Origin: VFBF01 sp034440275
Lineage (GTDB): Bacteria; Pseudomonadota; Alphaproteobacteria; Caulobacterales; Aquidulcibacteraceae
Assembly: GCA_034440275.1 (NCBI GenBank)
Contig: JAWXBS010000070.1
Coordinates: 1-52,473, forward strand
DNA: 52,473 nucleotides
Reading direction: 5' to 3'
The notes below the pieces were generated by a model that saw nothing but the letters and a program-made list of their open reading frames with translations, ran no database searches and was not told the origin of the DNA. Below, piece by piece: positions 15,678 through 24,426 of the stretch. Numbering within the stretch: position 1 is the first letter of the stretch; each line of letters starts with the position of its first letter. Both the position numbers and the translations under genes were made by a program.

Positions 15678-16981
15678 CCGACTTCTCGCCCCGTGAAATC
15701 GTTTCCGAACTCGATCGCTACATCGTCGGCCAGGCGGAAGCGAAGCGCGCCGTCGCCATTGCGCTGCGCAATCGCTGGCGTCGACGTCGCGTAGCCGAGG
15801 GTCTGCGGGAGGAAGTGACGCCGAAAAACATTCTGATGATCGGACCGACAGGTGTCGGGAAGACAGAGATATCGCGTCGCCTTGCGCGGCTTGCGGGCGC
15901 GCCGTTCCTGAAGGTGGAGGCGACCAAATTCACCGAGGTCGGCTATGTCGGTCGTGACGTGGACTCCATCATTCGCGACCTCGTGGAGGCTTCCATCGCC
16001 ATGACGCGCGAAAAGCGTCGCCGCGAGGTGCGCGCGCGGGCTGAAGTGGCTGCCGAAGAGCGGTTGGTTGTGGCCATGGTCGGCGCCGGCGCGTCGGAGG
16101 CGACGAAGGAATCCTTCCGCCGGAAGCTACGCAACGGCGAGATGGAAGCGAGCGAAATCGAGATCGAGCTTACCGAAACCGCCCCCGCTGCGATGCTGGA
16201 GCTGCCGCCCGGCGCTGGCGGCATGGGCAATGGCCCCGTCAATCTGGGTGATCTGTTCGGCAAGGCGTTCGGCGCACGATCCAAGCGCGTGCGCACGACG
16301 GTCGCGGAGGCGCGCACGCCGCTGATCCAGGAAGAGAGCGACAAGCTGCTCGACAGCGACGCCGTCACCAAGGAGGCCATACGCGCGGCGGAGGAGGACG
16401 GCATCGTCTTCATCGACGAGATCGACAAGGTCGCCTCGCGCAGCGAGCGGGGCGGGGCGGATGTCAGCCGCGAAGGCGTGCAGCGCGATCTGTTGCCGCT
16501 CATCGAGGGCACGACCGTCGCGACCAAGCACGGGCCGGTGAAAACGGATCACATCCTCTTCATCGCATCCGGCGCATTCCACGTCGCCAAGCCCTCCGAC
16601 TTGCTGCCCGAATTGCAGGGCCGCTTGCCGATCCGTGTGGAGCTGAAGCCGCTGACGCGCGAGGACTTCCGCCGCATCCTCACGGAGCCGGAAGCCAGTC
16701 TGATCAAGCAGTATGTGGCGCTGCTCGGCGCCGAAGGCGTGACGTTGGTGTTCGACGAGGGCGCCATCGACGCTATCGCGGGTCTGGCGGCGGACGTGAA
16801 CGCCTCACTCGAGAACATCGGCGCGCGGCGCCTCATGACGGTGCTGGAGCGCGTGCTCGACGATATCAGCTTCACCGCGCCTGACCGGGGAGGGGAGACC
16901 GTGACGATCACCGCCGCCTTCGTGCACGCGCAGGTTGGCGATCTCGCGAAGAACGCCGACCTCAGCCGGTACATACTGTAG
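15674..16981 (+). CDS. hslU: HslU ATPase (ClpY)
   Basis: HslU is the AAA+ unfoldase that feeds HslV. Walker A GPTGVGKT is at 57-64, Walker B is in IVFIDEIDK, the substrate-pore motif GYVGRDV follows the first strands, and an insertion I-domain lies between. The C-terminus ends SRYIL, the tail that inserts into HslV. The protein is 435 residues. Translation is coupled to hslV through a 4-nt overlap. Confidence 0.97.
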   Translation: MTDFSPREIVSELDRYIVGQAEAKRAVAIALRNRWRRRRVAEGLREEVTPKNILMIGPTGVGKTEISRRLARLAGAPFLKVEATKFTEVGYVGRDVDSIIRDLVEASIAMTREKRRREVRARAEVAAEERLVVAMVGAGASEATKESFRRKLRNGEMEASEIEIELTETAPAAMLELPPGAGGMGNGPVNLGDLFGKAFGARSKRVRTTVAEARTPLIQEESDKLLDSDAVTKEAIRAAEEDGIVFIDEIDKVASRSERGGADVSREGVQRDLLPLIEGTTVATKHGPVKTDHILFIASGAFHVAKPSDLLPELQGRLPIRVELKPLTREDFRRILTEPEASLIKQYVALLGAEGVTLVFDEGAIDAIAGLAADVNASLENIGARRLMTVLERVLDDISFTAPDRGGETVTITAAFVHAQVGDLAKNADLSRYIL

Positions 16982-16990
16982 CGACCGATT

Positions 16991-17005
16991 TGCGACTAGG
17001 TCGCA
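16991..17005. terminator. Hairpin after hslVU, possible transcript end
   Basis: TGCGAC (16991-16996) and GTCGCA (17000-17005) form a six-pair stem immediately after the hslU stop. A second small stem follows (GCACT/AGTGC, 17003-17015). There is no T-tract, so a factor-independent terminator is doubtful; an mRNA 3'-end structure is possible. Confidence 0.35.
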
Positions 17006-17094
17006 CTTGCAGTGCGCGGCACGTCTTGTGCTCGGCTCTGCAAAACGGACAAAATGGCGCACGAACGCGTCAGACCGGCACGGAAAGCACGCTC

Positions 17095-17292
17095 ATGCGC
17101 GAACGGAAGTCACGAATGCGCCGTCGCCACCGGGACCCCGATGCGCGTTTCGCCCGCACGCCGGGGCGGCTGATCGCTGTCATGTCCGGCGCGACGGCGC
17201 TGCTCTTCGCAGCCACCATGGTGCTGACCGCCGACCGCCCGCAAAAGCCGCAGGGCGCGCACAGTCGTTCCATGAAGGGTCCGCCACGCTAA
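17095..17292 (+). CDS. Small single-pass membrane protein, function unknown
   Basis: From the ATG at 17095 the frame gives 65 residues: a very basic N-terminus (about 20 Arg/Lys-rich residues), one hydrophobic segment (LIAVMSGATALLFAATMVL) and a polar tail. GGAAAG at 17082-17087 is a suitable ribosome site. The frame is open further upstream, but that part looks non-coding. Small cationic one-pass proteins are common and poorly annotated; no homology is recognised. Confidence 0.5.
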   Translation: MRERKSRMRRRHRDPDARFARTPGRLIAVMSGATALLFAATMVLTADRPQKPQGAHSRSMKGPPR

Positions 17293-17338
17293 AAGCAGCG
17301 GAAAGCCGTTGCCCCATTCAGGGGGCGGGCTCTAAACT

Positions 17339-17359
17339 GCGCGCAATAATATTGCGCGC
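17339..17359. promoter_or_regulatory. Perfect 9-bp palindrome before the oxidoreductase operon
   Basis: GCGCGCAAT (17339-17347) and ATTGCGCGC (17351-17359) are exact complements around AAT. The site ends 36 nt before the TTG start of the oxidoreductase operon. The position and symmetry suit a repressor operator. As RNA it would be a strong leader hairpin. No regulator gene is adjacent. Confidence 0.6.
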
Positions 17360-17395
17360 CGGCACTTGAGGCGAGCTCACCAGAGGGGAAGCGCC

Positions 17396-19180
17396 TTGAA
17401 GGCCACGGACATCAGCAGTCCGGAGTATTTCCACAAGGTCGTCGATTGCCAGTATGCCTGTCCGGCGCACACGCCGGTGCCGGAATACATCCGGCAGATC
17501 GCGGCTGGCCGGTACACCGACGCCTACATGATCAACTGGAAGTCCAATGTGTTCCCGGGCGTTCTCGGTCGCACATGCGACAGGCCATGCGAGCCCGCCT
17601 GCAGGCGGGGGCGCGTGGAGGAAGAGCCGGTTGCGATCTGCCGCCTCAAGCGCGTGGCGGCTGACAACAAGGACGATATCACCGCGCGCCTGCCTCAGGT
17701 CGCGTCGCGCAACGGCAAGAAGATCGCATGCGTCGGGGCAGGGCCTGCGTCGCTCACCGTGGCGCGCGATCTCGCGCCGCTGGGCTACGAAGTTCACGTC
17801 TATGACGGGGAAGCGAAGGCGGGCGGCTTTATCAGAACGCAGATACCGCGTTTCCGCCTGCCGGAAGAAGTGATCGACGAGGAGGTGGGCTACATCACGG
17901 CGCTTGGGCCCGTGATGCGGCTCGGCGAAAGGGTCGAGAGCCTGAAAAGCCTTCTGGCCAAGGACTATGACGCGGTCTTCATCGGCTGCGGCGCGCCGCG
18001 CGGGCGCGATCTCGATATTCCGGGCCGCGCTGAGGGCGCCGCCAACATCCACATCGGCATCGACTGGCTGTCGAGCGTCTCATTCGGCCACATCGAGAAG
18101 ATCGGCAAGCGCGTCATCGTGCTCGGCGGCGGCAATACGGCGATGGACTGCTGCCGTACGGCGCGTCGTCTCGGCGGCGCGGATGTGAAGGTGGTCGTGC
18201 GCTCGGGCTTCGACGAGATGAAGGCGTCTCCTTGGGAGAAGGAGGATGCGATGCACGAGGACATCCCGATCCTCAACTTCCTCGTGCCGAAGGAATTCCT
18301 GCACAAGAACGGCAAGCTGACGGGCGTCGTCTTCGAGAAGGTCGCGCCGAAATACGACGACAAGGGCAGACGGTCGCTCGTGGCGACAGGTGAGCCTGAC
18401 CAGCACATAGCCTGTGATGACGTGCTGGTGGCCGTGGGGCAGGAAAATTCCTTTCCCTGGATCGAACGCGACGCTGGGCTCGAGTTCGACAAGTGGGACA
18501 TGCCGGTGGTCTCGGCGAAGACCATGCAATCGTCGAATCCGAAGGTCTTCTTCGGCGGCGACGCGGCGTTCGGTCCGAAGAACATCATCTGGGCGGTCGC
18601 GCACGGCCATGATGCGGCGGTGTCGATCGAGAAATTCTTGAGCGGTCTCGATGTCGAGGATCGCCCGCCGCCGGGCGTCACCGTGGTCAGCCAGAAGATG
18701 GGCATCCACGAGTGGAGCTACGACAACGATATCGCCAATGACCTCCGCTACAAGGTGCCGCTCGAAAAGAAGGAAATCGCGCTCAAGAGCGTGACCACGG
18801 AAGTCGAACTCGGCTTCACTCCGGATCTCGGCTTCAAGGAAGCGCAGCGCTGCCTGAACTGCGACGTGCAGACTGTGTTCAGCGCACCGGCCTGCATCGA
18901 GTGCGATGCGTGCGTTGATATCTGTCCGATGGACTGCATCACATTCACCGAGAACGAGGAGGAGAGTGCGCTACGTCATCACCTGAAGGCGCCGGCGCTC
19001 AATCTCACGCAGGACATCTACGTCGCGGACGGCCTCAAGACGGGCCGCATCATGGCCAAGGACGAAGACGTCTGCCTCCACTGCGGTCTCTGCGCCGAGC
19101 GCTGCCCGACGGGCGCGTGGGACATGCAGAAGACGCTCATCGACATCACGCACGCGGGGACCGCATGCCGGAACACGTAA
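17396..19180 (+). CDS. GltD-like NADPH/FAD oxidoreductase subunit with two 4Fe-4S clusters
   Basis: This is a GltD-type flavoprotein. An N-terminal cysteine-rich cluster-binding domain carries Cys18, Cys22, Cys61, Cys65 and Cys69. The FAD-binding GAGPAS is at 114-119 and a dinucleotide site is at LGGGNTAMD. Near the C-terminus lies a 2[4Fe-4S] ferredoxin domain (CIECDACVDICPMDC and CLHCGLCAERCP). It probably moves electrons between NAD(P)H and the 2-oxoacid oxidoreductase encoded by the next two genes. The TTG at 17396 was chosen because AGAGGGGAA lies just upstream; a TTG at 17366 lacks this. The 594-residue length exceeds plain GltD because of the ferredoxin domain. The stop overlaps the next gene by 16 nt. 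Confidence 0.88.
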   Translation: MKATDISSPEYFHKVVDCQYACPAHTPVPEYIRQIAAGRYTDAYMINWKSNVFPGVLGRTCDRPCEPACRRGRVEEEPVAICRLKRVAADNKDDITARLPQVASRNGKKIACVGAGPASLTVARDLAPLGYEVHVYDGEAKAGGFIRTQIPRFRLPEEVIDEEVGYITALGPVMRLGERVESLKSLLAKDYDAVFIGCGAPRGRDLDIPGRAEGAANIHIGIDWLSSVSFGHIEKIGKRVIVLGGGNTAMDCCRTARRLGGADVKVVVRSGFDEMKASPWEKEDAMHEDIPILNFLVPKEFLHKNGKLTGVVFEKVAPKYDDKGRRSLVATGEPDQHIACDDVLVAVGQENSFPWIERDAGLEFDKWDMPVVSAKTMQSSNPKVFFGGDAAFGPKNIIWAVAHGHDAAVSIEKFLSGLDVEDRPPPGVTVVSQKMGIHEWSYDNDIANDLRYKVPLEKKEIALKSVTTEVELGFTPDLGFKEAQRCLNCDVQTVFSAPACIECDACVDICPMDCITFTENEEESALRHHLKAPALNLTQDIYVADGLKTGRIMAKDEDVCLHCGLCAERCPTGAWDMQKTLIDITHAGTACRNT

Positions 19181-21009
19181 CCACGGCGCCGCTGGCGGCC
19201 GTCAACGACTTCGTCGTCAAGTTCGCGAACGTCAACGGTTCGGGCTCGGCGAGCGCGAACGGGCTCTTTGCGAAGGCGATCATCCGCATGGGCGTGCCGG
19301 TTTCGGCGCGAAACATCTTCCCGTCCAACATCCAGGGCCTGCCGACGTGGTACGAAGTGCGCGTCACGGAGGCGGGCCATCTCGGGCGACGCGGCGGCGT
19401 GGACATCTCCGTCGCGCTCAATCCACAGACCTGGGACGATGATGTCGCCGAGATCGTGCCGGGCGGCTACCTCTTCTACGACAACACGCGGCCCATGCCG
19501 GCGTCGAAATTCCGCGACGACATCACCGTCATCGGCGTGCCGCTGACGACGATCTGCAACGAAGCCTACAAGCTTCCGCGCGAACGCCAGCTGTTCAAGA
19601 ACATCGCCTATGTCGGCGCGCTGTCGTGGCTGATCGGCATCGACACCGAAGTGGTCGAGAAGGTGCTGGCGGAGGAGTTTGCCTCCAAGGCCAAGCTGAT
19701 TGGCGCCAACATCCAGGCGTTCAACCTCGGGCGCACCTGGGCGAAGGAAAACCTGAAACCCATCGGCCTGCAATTGCGTCACGCGGATGCGGTCGGCGAT
19801 CGCATCTTCGTCGAAGGCAACAACGCCGCCGCCCTCGGCGCGGTCTATGGCGGCGCGACGGTGTGCGCCTGGTATCCGATCACGCCGTCCACCTCGCTCG
19901 CCGAAGGCTTCATGGAGCACTGCGAGGCGCTGCGCACGAACGAGGACGGCTCGAAACGCTACGCCATCGTGCAGGCGGAAGACGAGATCGCCTCCATCGG
20001 CATCGTTGTCGGGGCAGGCTGGAACGGCGCGCGGGCGTTCACCTGCACCTCCGGTCCCGGCATCTCGTTGATGAACGAGTTCATCGGGCTGTCGTACTTC
20101 GCGGAAATTCCGGCCGTGATCTTCGACGTGCAGCGCGGCGGCCCGTCCACGGGCATGCCCACACGCACGCAGCAGTCGGACCTGTTGCTCGCGGCGTATG
20201 CCTCGCACGGCGACACCAAGCACATCATGTTGCTGCCCGCCGATCCAAGCGAGTGCTTCGAGATGGGCGCCGTGGCGTTTGACCTTGCCGATCGCTTCCA
20301 GACGACCGTATTCGTCATGCTCGATCTCGATATCGGCATGCAGGAATGGCTCGTCGAGCCGTTCAAATGGGACGATGCGCGTGAAATCGATCGCGGCAAG
20401 GTGATAACGTTCGAGGATCTGGAGGCCGGCAAGGAGTTCGGGCGCTATATGGACGTCGATCACGACGGCGTGCCGTACCGCACCTATCCCGGCACGCACC
20501 CGACGCGCGGCGCCTTCTTCACGCGCGGCACGTCGCGCAACCGCGCGGCGGGTTATTCGGAGAAGGGCGTCGACTACCAGTACAACATGGAGCGCCTGCT
20601 CGCGAAGTTCGCGACCGCCGCGCGCACCGTGCCGGCCCCGGTCGTGCGGCAGGCCAAGCGCAAGACGAAATCCGCCGTGATCTATTTCGGCTCCACGACG
20701 CCGGCCATGCACGAGGCGCTCGAAGCGCTGGAGACGCAGGGCCATCACCTCGACGCCATGCGCGTGCGGGCCTTCCCGTTCCCGCAGGAAGTGTTCGACT
20801 TCATTCACGCGCACGACGAAGTCTTCCTCGTCGAGCAGAATCGCGACGCCCAGCTGCGCACGCTCGTCGTCACCGAAGGCGGCATAGACCCCGCGCAACT
20901 CACGCCCGTGCTGCACTATGACGGCGCGCCGATCACCGCGCGCTTCCTGATCGACGCGATCGGCAAGCGCATGAGCGCCTCCAACCCCATCCGGGAGATG
21001 GCGGAATGA
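19165..21009 (+). CDS. 2-oxoacid:acceptor oxidoreductase, fused gamma-alpha subunit
   Basis: This 614-residue subunit joins a gamma domain (about 15-190) to an alpha domain (about 210-600). The alpha part has WYPITPSTSLAEGF and the motif RGGPSTGMPTRTQQ, typical of KorA/PorA enzymes that oxidatively decarboxylate 2-oxoacids through thiamine diphosphate. The substrate (2-oxoglutarate, pyruvate or a branched-chain or aryl oxoacid) cannot be told from motifs. The ATG at 19165 overlaps the upstream gene. A further upstream in-frame start would lie deeper inside that gene and is not favoured. Confidence 0.9.
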   Translation: MPEHVTTAPLAAVNDFVVKFANVNGSGSASANGLFAKAIIRMGVPVSARNIFPSNIQGLPTWYEVRVTEAGHLGRRGGVDISVALNPQTWDDDVAEIVPGGYLFYDNTRPMPASKFRDDITVIGVPLTTICNEAYKLPRERQLFKNIAYVGALSWLIGIDTEVVEKVLAEEFASKAKLIGANIQAFNLGRTWAKENLKPIGLQLRHADAVGDRIFVEGNNAAALGAVYGGATVCAWYPITPSTSLAEGFMEHCEALRTNEDGSKRYAIVQAEDEIASIGIVVGAGWNGARAFTCTSGPGISLMNEFIGLSYFAEIPAVIFDVQRGGPSTGMPTRTQQSDLLLAAYASHGDTKHIMLLPADPSECFEMGAVAFDLADRFQTTVFVMLDLDIGMQEWLVEPFKWDDAREIDRGKVITFEDLEAGKEFGRYMDVDHDGVPYRTYPGTHPTRGAFFTRGTSRNRAAGYSEKGVDYQYNMERLLAKFATAARTVPAPVVRQAKRKTKSAVIYFGSTTPAMHEALEALETQGHHLDAMRVRAFPFPQEVFDFIHAHDEVFLVEQNRDAQLRTLVVTEGGIDPAQLTPVLHYDGAPITARFLIDAIGKRMSASNPIREMAE

Positions 21010-22061
21010 CCTACATTCTCAAGCCGAAAATGCACCACCCGGATCTGCCGAAGAACGCGCGCGGATTCACGCGGCGCGATTACGAGGGCAGGGTGTCGAC
21101 GCTCTGCGCCGGGTGCGGCCACGACTCCATCAGCGCCGCGATCGTGCAGTCCTGTTTTGAACTCGATATCGAGCCGCACCGGCTGGCGAAGATGTCGGGC
21201 ATCGGCTGTTCGTCGAAGACGCCGGACTATTTCCTCGGCCAGTCGCACGGCTTCAACTCGGTGCACGGGCGCATGCCGTCGGTGCTGACCGGCGCCAATC
21301 TCGCCAACCGCGATCTCATCTATCTCGGCGTGTCGGGGGACGGGGACTCGGCGTCGATCGGCCTCGGCCAGTTCGCGCACTCGATCCGGCGCGGGGTGAA
21401 CATGTGCTACATCGTGGAAAACAACGGCGTTTACGGGCTCACCAAGGGCCAATTCTCCGCGACGTCGGACAAGGGTTCGAAGTCGAAGAAGGGCGTCGAG
21501 AACACCGAGAGCGGCATCGATCTCGTCGCGCTCGCGTTGCAACTCGGCGCGACCTATGTCGGGCGCAGTTTTTCGGGCGACAAGGATCAGCTCGTCCCGC
21601 TCATCAAGGGCGCACTCTCGCACCACGGCCCGGCGGTGCTCGACGTCATCAGCCCGTGCGTGGCGTTCAACAATCACGCGGGCTCGACGAAGAGCTTCGA
21701 CTATGTGCGCGAGCACAACGAGGCCGTGAACCGCCTCGACGTCATTCTCGGCCGCACGCCCATCACGGCCGACTACGCGCCCGGCACGGTGACGGAGGTG
21801 ACGCAGCATGACGGCTCGACGTTGCGTCTGCGCAAGCTTGAGGAAAGCTATGACGCTACCAACCGCATCGGCGCGATGAACTATCTCCAGGAACGCCACG
21901 CAGCGGGGGAGGTGGTCACGGGGCTTCTCTTCGTCGATCCCGACGCGACCGATCTGCACGACCGCCTCGGCACCACGGATGTCGCGCTGAACAAGCTCGG
22001 CACGAAGGAGCTGTCGCCGGGCGCTGCGGCGCTGGCGAAGATCAACGACGCGCTGCGCTAG
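21006..22061 (+). CDS. 2-oxoacid:acceptor oxidoreductase, beta subunit
   Basis: This is the thiamine-diphosphate and cluster-binding beta subunit, 351 residues long. Four cysteines fit a [4Fe-4S] site: Cys34 and Cys37 in LCAGCGH, Cys68 in GIGCSS and Cys218 in ISPCVAF. GDGD (111-114) followed by an ENN motif binds Mg-ThDP. It begins with an ATGA overlap on the alpha gene, so the three proteins are co-translated. The C-terminal ~70 residues resemble the extension seen in KorB-type proteins. Confidence 0.92.
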   Translation: MTYILKPKMHHPDLPKNARGFTRRDYEGRVSTLCAGCGHDSISAAIVQSCFELDIEPHRLAKMSGIGCSSKTPDYFLGQSHGFNSVHGRMPSVLTGANLANRDLIYLGVSGDGDSASIGLGQFAHSIRRGVNMCYIVENNGVYGLTKGQFSATSDKGSKSKKGVENTESGIDLVALALQLGATYVGRSFSGDKDQLVPLIKGALSHHGPAVLDVISPCVAFNNHAGSTKSFDYVREHNEAVNRLDVILGRTPITADYAPGTVTEVTQHDGSTLRLRKLEESYDATNRIGAMNYLQERHAAGEVVTGLLFVDPDATDLHDRLGTTDVALNKLGTKELSPGAAALAKINDALR

Positions 22062-23041
22062 ATTCTGGCCAGCGCCTTCAGGCTCGTCTCCGGACGCGGG
22101 CCCATGTGCGAAATCACTTCCGCAGCGGCGACGGAACCGAGACGCCCGCATTCCGGCAGTTCGCGTCCCGTGGCGTAGCCGAACAGGAAGCCGGCCGCGT
22201 ACTGGTCGCCGGCGCCGGTGGTGTCGAGCACCTTGGCGACGGGCTCGGCTTTCACAACGTGCGTCTCGGCACCCGCCGCGATCACGGAGCCCTTCTCCGA
22301 GCGCGTCACCGCTACAACCGGGCACACTTCGCGCGCAGCGGCGAGCGCCGTCTCGAAGTCGTGCGTCTGGTAGAGATTGATGATCTCGTTCTCGTTGGCG
22401 AACAGGATGTCGATGTGATGTTCGACGAGATGGCGGAAGCTCTCGCGGTGACGTTCCACACAGAAGACATCCGAAAGCGTCACCGACACCTTGCGGCCTG
22501 CCGCCTTGGCGATTTCCGAAGCGTACACGAACGCGGCCTTCGCCTCGTCGCGATCGAAGAGATAGCCTTCGAGGAAAAGCACGGTCGCGTCCTCGATCAG
22601 CGCCTTGTCCACGTCCTTGGCGTCGAGCAGCGTGGAGGCGCCGAGGAAGGTGTTCATGGAGCGCTGGCCGTCCGGCGTCACAGCGATGAGGCTGCGTGCG
22701 GTCGCGGGCTGGCCGGGGCGGGGCGGGGTGTCGAAGCGCACGCCTTCGGCGCGGAAGGCGGCGGTGAAATCGCGGCCCAGCTGGTCGTCGGCGACCTTGC
22801 CCATGTAGCCGGCCTTGCCGCCGAAGCTCGCAACGCCCGTCATCGAGTTCGCCGCCGATCCGCCGGGCGCAATGACCTTGTTCGGGAACAGGTCCGTCAG
22901 CGCAATGGCGCGGGGCTCGTCGATCAGCGTCATCGATGCCGGCACGAGGCCGTTGGCTTCGATGAAGGCGAAATCCACCTGCGCGAGGACATCGACGATG
23001 GCGTTTCCGACGGCGACGACGTCGTAGGCGGCTCTGGACAT
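22058..23041 (-). CDS. PfkB-family kinase, adenosine kinase-like
   Basis: The 327-residue ribokinase-fold enzyme shows the PfkB N-terminal GGSAANSM region and the C-terminal signature DTTGAGDQYAAGF with the catalytic Asp. Overall layout (VVAVGNAIVDVLAQVD opening) is that of the adenosine kinase/ribokinase branch common in alphaproteobacteria; other sugar substrates cannot be excluded. It converges with the beta subunit gene, the two stops overlapping by 4 nt. Confidence 0.85.
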   Translation of the reverse strand: MSRAAYDVVAVGNAIVDVLAQVDFAFIEANGLVPASMTLIDEPRAIALTDLFPNKVIAPGGSAANSMTGVASFGGKAGYMGKVADDQLGRDFTAAFRAEGVRFDTPPRPGQPATARSLIAVTPDGQRSMNTFLGASTLLDAKDVDKALIEDATVLFLEGYLFDRDEAKAAFVYASEIAKAAGRKVSVTLSDVFCVERHRESFRHLVEHHIDILFANENEIINLYQTHDFETALAAAREVCPVVAVTRSEKGSVIAAGAETHVVKAEPVAKVLDTTGAGDQYAAGFLFGYATGRELPECGRLGSVAAAEVISHMGPRPETSLKALARI

Positions 23042-23119
23042 GGGGGCTCCCGGAAAGACCGCGCGTTCTGGCCCGCGACGGCGGGCGGCGCAAGCGATTG
23101 CGCCAGCGGACGGGCGTGG

Positions 23120-23138
23120 GCATGGTTGGCAACCATGC
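23120..23138. promoter_or_regulatory. Palindrome spanning a start codon
   Basis: GCATGGTTG (23120-23128) and CAACCATGC (23130-23138) are perfect complements around one G, and the right arm contains the proposed ATG (23135) of the lipoprotein gene. It could be an operator overlapping the start or an RNA hairpin hiding it. It also casts some doubt on the start assignment, since an in-frame TTG is available at 23126. Confidence 0.45.
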
Positions 23139-23542
23139 GACCGATCCTCGCGCCCCTATGTGTACCAGTGGCGGCCTTGTTTCTGCTGGCCGCGTGCGCC
23201 ACCTCCAGCCCGGCGCCGGTTTCCACCGGCGGCTCTGTCCGCCCGCCGCCGCGCACCTCCACGGGTCCGCGTCTCGAAGCAGCCAACGCGCTCGCACGTG
23301 CGGGCGCTGCCGATGCGATCACGACAGCGCAGGCGCGCACGCTCTTTGGTGCGCCGGATGTGGAACGTCGTGACGGCATCGGCGCGCTCATGATCTGGAC
23401 GACGCCGGGATGTGCGCTCGCACTGGGCTTCGCGAATGATCGCCTTGCCACCGTGGAGCCCGGTCCGCGCCGTACCGGAGATCGTGCGCCGGGCATTGCG
23501 GAGTGCCTCGCAGAGTTGCGCGCCCGCGCGGCGACGTCGTGA
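23135..23542 (+). CDS. Small lipoprotein, function unknown
   Basis: This 135-residue protein has a lipoprotein signal peptide with lipobox LAAC (Cys21) and a Pro/Ser-rich linker. Its core (about 55-130) contains TTAQARTLFGAPDVERRDG, reminiscent of SmpA/OmlA-like outer-membrane lipoproteins where a leading helix precedes a G-x-P turn. That resemblance is only suggestive. The stop overlaps the next gene's GTG by 3 nt. Confidence 0.75.
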   Translation: MRPILAPLCVPVAALFLLAACATSSPAPVSTGGSVRPPPRTSTGPRLEAANALARAGAADAITTAQARTLFGAPDVERRDGIGALMIWTTPGCALALGFANDRLATVEPGPRRTGDRAPGIAECLAELRARAATS

Positions 23543-24426
23543 AGCGCGTCGCTTACCTCACTGGATCGCGCTGGCGTGGCGGCTTCGTACCCGAGGGCGA
23601 ACTGCCGGGGCAGGACGCGCCGGACTTTGCGATCCTCAAGCCGCAGGCGGCGGAGAAGGGGATCGCGCTCGAGATCAAGCGCTGGGATGCGCCGGACTTG
23701 GCGGATGCAGGATTCGATGCGGCGGTCGTGCGATCGACATGGGACTATGCCGATCGCGTCGGCGAGTTTCTCGACCGGCTCGATGCGCTGGATCGCGGCG
23801 GCCTGCGGATTTTCAATCCGCCGGATGCGCTGCGCTGGAATGCGCGCAAGACCTACCTGCAGGAACTCGGCGAGAAGGGCGCGCCGGTCATCCCGACGGT
23901 GTGGTCCGACACGGTCGACGCCACGATCATCGGCCGCGCGTTCGACATGTTCGAGGCGGCCGAGCTTGTCGTGAAGCCCCAGCTCGGCGCCGGTAGTCGC
24001 GACACGATCCGTTTGAGGCGCAATGGCTGGTCGGAAGGCGATCTCGCGCTCGCGCCCCGCGGCGCGGTGATGATCCAGCCGTTCCTGCCGGGCATCGAGA
24101 CGACGGGGGAGCGATCGCTGTTCTATTTCAACGGCAAGCCAGCGCACGCGATCCGCAAGCTACCCGCTGCAGGCAAGTGGTACGCCAACGTGGACGGCGC
24201 ACAGTTCGCGCGCAGCGAGGCGACGGCCGCCGATCGTTCTGCCGCAGAACAGGTCCTCGCACTGGCGCCGAAGGGCATGCTCTATGCACGAGTCGATCTC
24301 GTCGATGGTCCCGACGGTCGCCCGCACCTGATCGAACTCGAAGCCATTGAGCCCTATCTTTTCTTCGCCTTCGCACCGGAAGGGGCGGGCTTCTTCGCCG
24401 ACGCCCTGGCGGAGACTTTGACCTGA
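23539..24426 (+). CDS. ATP-grasp domain protein, ligase of unknown substrate
   Basis: From the GTG at 23539 (GTGA overlap with the lipoprotein) the product is 295 residues: a Rossmann-like N-terminal part, then an ATP-grasp fold with VVKPQLGAGSRDT (phosphate-binding) and an acidic metal-binding pair in LIELEAIEPYLFF. The layout is like the glutathione-synthetase-like, DcsG-related ATP-grasp family, which joins carboxylates to amines or other nucleophiles. The true substrate is unknown. Its last 73 nt are also read on the opposite strand as the tail of nth. Confidence 0.78.
   Translation: MKRVAYLTGSRWRGGFVPEGELPGQDAPDFAILKPQAAEKGIALEIKRWDAPDLADAGFDAAVVRSTWDYADRVGEFLDRLDALDRGGLRIFNPPDALRWNARKTYLQELGEKGAPVIPTVWSDTVDATIIGRAFDMFEAAELVVKPQLGAGSRDTIRLRRNGWSEGDLALAPRGAVMIQPFLPGIETTGERSLFYFNGKPAHAIRKLPAAGKWYANVDGAQFARSEATAADRSAAEQVLALAPKGMLYARVDLVDGPDGRPHLIELEAIEPYLFFAFAPEGAGFFADALAETLT

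Noticed and set aside
22106..23134. Long forward frame over the PfkB gene continuing into the lipoprotein
   Set aside because: It is antisense to the PfkB-family kinase; only the part after 23135 has a signal peptide and lipobox.
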